This document shows positions 6,604 through 9,124 of a stretch of 9,124 nucleotides of DNA, piece by piece; the stretch's first letter is position 1, and every line of letters starts with the position of its first letter. The translations under genes were made by a program, and so were the position numbers. Under the pieces are notes generated by a model. That model saw nothing but the letters and a program-made list of their open reading frames with translations. It was not told the DNA's origin and did not search any database. The stretch lies in NCBI GenBank assembly GCA_902783435.1, contig CACZQV010000002.1, positions 1 to 9,124 on the forward strand, given 5' to 3'. Origin of the DNA: an uncultured Erysipelotrichaceae bacterium (GTDB lineage: Bacteria > Bacillota_I > Bacilli_A > RF39 > UBA660).

Positions 6604-6630
6604 ATTGTAAATTATTTGTAAATTTACAAT
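6604..6630. promoter_or_regulatory. nested TTGTAAA inverted repeats upstream of -35
   Basis: ATTGTAAATT (6604-6613) and AATTTACAAT (6621-6630) form a 10-pair inverted repeat around seven bases. Within it TTGTAAATTTACAA (6616-6629) is a perfect 14-base palindrome, giving three TTGTAAA half-sites in 26 bases. It lies just upstream of the surface-protein -35 box and downstream of the aspS terminator, the place for an activator or repressor. The binding protein is unknown; the low G+C of the region raises the chance of coincidence. Confidence 0.45.
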
Positions 6631-6657
6631 AAAAAACAACACATATTGTGTTGCTTT
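6631..6657 (-). terminator. rho-independent terminator after aspS
   Basis: The stem CAACACA/TGTGTTG (6653-6647 with 6643-6637 on the minus strand) has a three-base loop and is followed by TTTTTT (6636-6631); an A-run before the stem extends the pairing with the T-tract. It starts within about ten bases of the aspS TAA. The plus-strand tail is also T-rich but has no plus-strand gene to end. Confidence 0.87.
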
Positions 6658-6659
6658 TA

Positions 6660-8414
6660 TTATTTTTCTCTTACTTTGATATGAGCTTCTCTTAGTTGCA
6701 TTTCTTCTACATCTCCAGGAGCACCCATCATTAAGTCACTTCCTGCTGCAGTAAGTGGGAATGCTACTGTTTCTCTGATTGATTCTTGATCTAAAAGTAA
6801 CATTAACATTCTATCAATTCCAGGAGCCATACCAGCATGTGGTGGAGCACCATATTTGAATGCTTCATAAAGAGCTTTAAATCTTTGTTTAATATCATCT
6901 TCAGTATATCCAGCAATTTCAAATGCTTTTCTCATGATGTCTAAGTCATGATTTCTAACAGCACCTGAAGCCATTTCAATACCATTACATACAAAGTCAA
7001 ATTGATATGCTACTACATCTTCTGGTTTTTTAGAGTTTAATGCATCCATTCCACCTTGTGGCATACTGAATGGGTTATGTGTAAAGATATATTTTTCTTC
7101 TTCTTCACTCCACTCAAACATTGGGAAGTCTTTAACAATACAGAATTTAAATTCATCTTTATCTATTAAGTCACATCTTCTACCTAATTCATCTCTAATT
7201 AATGCTGCATACTTATAAGCATTACTTCTATCTGCTATAAAGAAGATAACATCATTTGGTTTAAGTTTTGCTACTTTAATTAAATCTTCTCTTTCGTCAT
7301 CACTTAAGAATTTATCAATTGGTCCAACAAACTTCATATCTTCATCTACTTTGAAGTAACCAATACCAGCACTCATTCCAATACTTTTAGCATAATCACC
7401 TAAATCATTGAACCATGAGTTTGATTTATCAGCGATACCTTCTACTACTATACCTTTAACAGTAACACCACGGAATGGACGGAAAGTAGTTTCTTCAAAT
7501 ACATCACCTAAATCTACAAGTTCAAGTGGGTTTCTTAAATCTGGTTTATCAGTACCAAATCTTTCCATTGATTCTTTATAAGTTAATCTAGTAAATGGTG
7601 CTTCACTAAACTTTTTACCTTGTCCAAATTCTTTAAAGATTTCATAATAAATTTTTTCACCAACAGCGATTACATCTTCTTCTGTTGCGAAAGCCATTTC
7701 TAAATCTAATTGATAAAATTCTCCATAAAGTCTATCACTTCTAGCATCTTCATCTCTAAAACATGGTGCAATTTGGAAATACTTATCAAATCCACTACAC
7801 ATAAGTAATTGTTTAAATTGTTGTGGAGCTTGTGGAAGTGCAAAGAACTTTCCATGGAATTTTCTACTAGGTACGATAAAATCTCTTGCTCCTTCTGGTG
7901 AAGAAGCAGTTAATATTGGAGTTTGAATCTCTAAGAATTCTTCTTCCTTCATTAACTTACGAATAAAGTCATATACTTTTGTTCTAAATATAATATTTTC
8001 TTTTACTTTTGGATTTCTTAAATCTAAATATCTATATTTAAGTCTTGTATCTTCACTTACTTCATGAGAAGTCATAACTTCAAATGGAAGTACATTATTT
8101 GCTTTACCTAATACTTCTAAATCTTTTACTAATAATTCAATAGTACCTGTAGAAATTCTACTATTATAATCTTCTTCATTTCTTTTACGAATAGTACCTA
8201 AAATAGTAATACTAGATTCACGAGTAATTCCATCAAAGATAGAATCATCATTAGATACAACTTGAACTACTCCAGTCATATCACGTAGATCTAAGAAAAT
8301 AACTCCTCCGTGGTCTCTTATATTTTCAACGAAACCAGCTACTCTTACTTCTTTATCTACTAATTCTTCAGTTAATTCAGCACATTTATGTGTTCTATAT
8401 TTATTTTCCATCAT
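6660..8414 (-). CDS. aspS: aspartyl-tRNA synthetase, probably non-discriminating
   Basis: Class IIb synthetase that charges tRNA(Asp), and in non-discriminating forms also tRNA(Asn), with aspartate. At 584 residues it has full bacterial length: N-terminal OB-fold anticodon domain (about 1-110), class II core with motif 1 region FLEIQTPILT (160-169) and SPEGARDF (172-179), QAPQQFKQLL (195-204), motif 2 FRDEDAR (219-225) with EFYQLDLEM (232-240), the bacterial GAD insertion (about 290-410) and motif 3 GMAPGIDRM (528-536). The loop RDHGG (33-37) has His35, where the discriminating E. coli enzyme has Leu; His here is the mark described for the non-discriminating Pseudomonas enzyme. The GEFYQLD form of motif 2 recalls the alpha-proteobacterial type. 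ATGs at 8414 and 8411 are both possible; AGGAG at 8420-8424 is five bases from the first and eight from the second, so 8411 may be the true start. It overlaps gatB by 11-14 bases. Confidence 0.97.
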   Translation of the reverse strand: MMENKYRTHKCAELTEELVDKEVRVAGFVENIRDHGGVIFLDLRDMTGVVQVVSNDDSIFDGITRESSITILGTIRKRNEEDYNSRISTGTIELLVKDLEVLGKANNVLPFEVMTSHEVSEDTRLKYRYLDLRNPKVKENIIFRTKVYDFIRKLMKEEEFLEIQTPILTASSPEGARDFIVPSRKFHGKFFALPQAPQQFKQLLMCSGFDKYFQIAPCFRDEDARSDRLYGEFYQLDLEMAFATEEDVIAVGEKIYYEIFKEFGQGKKFSEAPFTRLTYKESMERFGTDKPDLRNPLELVDLGDVFEETTFRPFRGVTVKGIVVEGIADKSNSWFNDLGDYAKSIGMSAGIGYFKVDEDMKFVGPIDKFLSDDEREDLIKVAKLKPNDVIFFIADRSNAYKYAALIRDELGRRCDLIDKDEFKFCIVKDFPMFEWSEEEEKYIFTHNPFSMPQGGMDALNSKKPEDVVAYQFDFVCNGIEMASGAVRNHDLDIMRKAFEIAGYTEDDIKQRFKALYEAFKYGAPPHAGMAPGIDRMLMLLLDQESIRETVAFPLTAAGSDLMMGAPGDVEEMQLREAHIKVREK

Positions 8415-9124
8415 TTTTTCTCCTCTCTAATTCTTTAGAAATTAATTCTCTTGAGATATTTGGGTTAGCTTGACGATTAGACTTCTTCATAGTTTGTCCA
8501 ACAAAGAAGTTAACTGCAGACATATTACCGTCTTCTACATATTGTCTAACTACTTCTTGATTTTCATCCATAATACCTTTAATTAATTCAAGTAACTTAT
8601 CTTCATCATTTATTTGACCCATACCCTCACGTTTTACAAGTTCAATTGGATCAGTTTTCTTTTCAATTGCTTCATAAAGTAATTTCTTAGCAGCATCCAT
8701 ACTTAATTTATTTTCACTAACTAATTTTATTACATCACTTAACATCTTAGGAGTAATGAATAATTCATCTATTCCTATTTCTAATTTATTTAAAGTAGAA
8801 AGTATCGCAGTAGTTACAAAGTTAACTGATAAATTAACATCTGCACCTTCTTTTAATACTTCTTCAAAGTAATCTGATACAGCTCTTGTCTTAGATAAAA
8901 CACCTGCATCATATTCACTCATTTTTAATTCATCAATATATCTTAAATATCTATCACCTTTTAATTCTGGTAATTCACTTTTTAATTCATAAAGTAAATC
9001 ATCAGTAACTGGTGTAGATGGTATATTAGGTTCAATAAAATATTTATAATCAACTGCATCTACTTTTTCTCTCATTGAATAAGTTTTTCCATCTTCTGCA
9101 ATTCTTCTTGTTTCTTGAACTACT
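8401..9124 (-). CDS. gatB: Asp/Glu-tRNA amidotransferase subunit B, 5' end missing
   Basis: Subunit of the GatCAB complex that phosphorylates and amidates Asp-tRNA(Asn) and/or Glu-tRNA(Gln); GatB holds the kinase/amidation site and binds the tRNA. About 240 C-terminal residues of a usual 475 or so are visible. The frame runs without a break to the right edge: the segment QETRRIAEDGKTYSMREK then DAVDYKYFIEPNIP is the conserved GatB stretch, so the ATG at 9075 is internal and not a start. After it come the helical region and the YqeY-like C-terminal domain (about the last 150 residues; GMGQINDEDKLLELI, VGQTMKKSNRQANP). The stop TAA (8403-8401) lies inside the first codons of aspS and the aspS Shine-Dalgarno is inside gatB, suggesting translational coupling. 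gatC and gatA probably lie further right. Confidence 0.96.
   Translation of the reverse strand, partial: VVQETRRIAEDGKTYSMREKVDAVDYKYFIEPNIPSTPVTDDLLYELKSELPELKGDRYLRYIDELKMSEYDAGVLSKTRAVSDYFEEVLKEGADVNLSVNFVTTAILSTLNKLEIGIDELFITPKMLSDVIKLVSENKLSMDAAKKLLYEAIEKKTDPIELVKREGMGQINDEDKLLELIKGIMDENQEVVRQYVEDGNMSAVNFFVGQTMKKSNRQANPNISRELISKELERRKNDGK
8420..8424 (-). promoter_or_regulatory. aspS ribosome binding site inside gatB
   Basis: AGGAG within the 3' end of gatB. Its spacing is eight bases to the ATG at 8411 and five to the ATG at 8414, favouring the second Met as the main start. Confidence 0.7.

Noticed and set aside
6637..6653. CAACACA-N3-TGTGTTG as an NrdR-type box
   Set aside because: The spacing is shorter than the NrdR consensus, and the T-tract right behind the stem after the aspS stop makes a terminator the better reading.
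9073..9075. ATG at 9075 as the start of a small gene
   Set aside because: The frame continues upstream to the window edge with conserved GatB sequence (QETRRIAEDGKTYS), so this Met is internal.
1..9124. Template repeat, reverse transcriptase, CRISPR array, tRNA or insertion sequence in the window
   Set aside because: Reading both strands showed no A-rich copy of 5219-5347, no reverse-transcriptase motifs, no regularly spaced repeats, no tRNA cloverleaf and no transposase.
1..9124. UGA read as tryptophan, as in Mycoplasma-like lineages
   Set aside because: All genes translate fully with TGG tryptophans and no in-frame TGA is needed. TGA is simply not used among the five stops seen, too few to conclude anything.

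Overview
The window is AT-rich (about 30% G+C by eye, 42% in one patch), and all six supported protein genes lie on the minus strand, so transcription runs from high to low coordinates. Strong Shine-Dalgarno sites, sigma-A type promoters, a CIRCE heat-shock operator, U-tract terminators and a GatCAB amidotransferase gene point to a low-G+C Firmicutes/Bacilli-type bacterium, perhaps an uncultured gut lineage. The five stop codons present are TAA (four) and TAG (one). The genes translate at full length with the standard code, so there is no sign of UGA reassignment.

In transcription order: (1) 9124-6631 holds the 3' half of gatB overlapping aspS, a translation module closed by a hairpin terminator. 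The AspRS has sequence marks of a non-discriminating enzyme, which fits its coupling to the amidotransferase that would use its Asp-tRNA(Asn). (2) 6630-5041 is a self-contained unit with its own promoter: an anchored extracellular protein with a C-terminal DUF6273-like domain, then a 150-base tail with a G+C-rich patch, then a strong terminator. (3) 5040-4039 is mostly a lone KilA-N domain gene, preceded by a 47-base palindrome and a promoter whose -10 sits inside a 24-base operator-like palindrome. (4) 4023-2047 is htpG (Hsp90) with a promoter embedded in a compound CIRCE operator of three half-sites, closed by a terminator. (5) 2044-1 is xfp (phosphoketolase), running off the left edge.

The housekeeping genes (gatB, aspS, htpG, xfp) are ordinary in sequence. 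The accessory block at about 4039-6630 (DUF6273 surface protein plus KilA-N gene) lies between them and holds most of the unexplained structure. The leading candidates for something new are the compositionally distinct, pyrimidine-third-position C-terminus of the DUF6273 protein, which resembles a variable region of a diversity-generating retroelement (no reverse transcriptase or template is in the window), and the three-half-site CIRCE on htpG.
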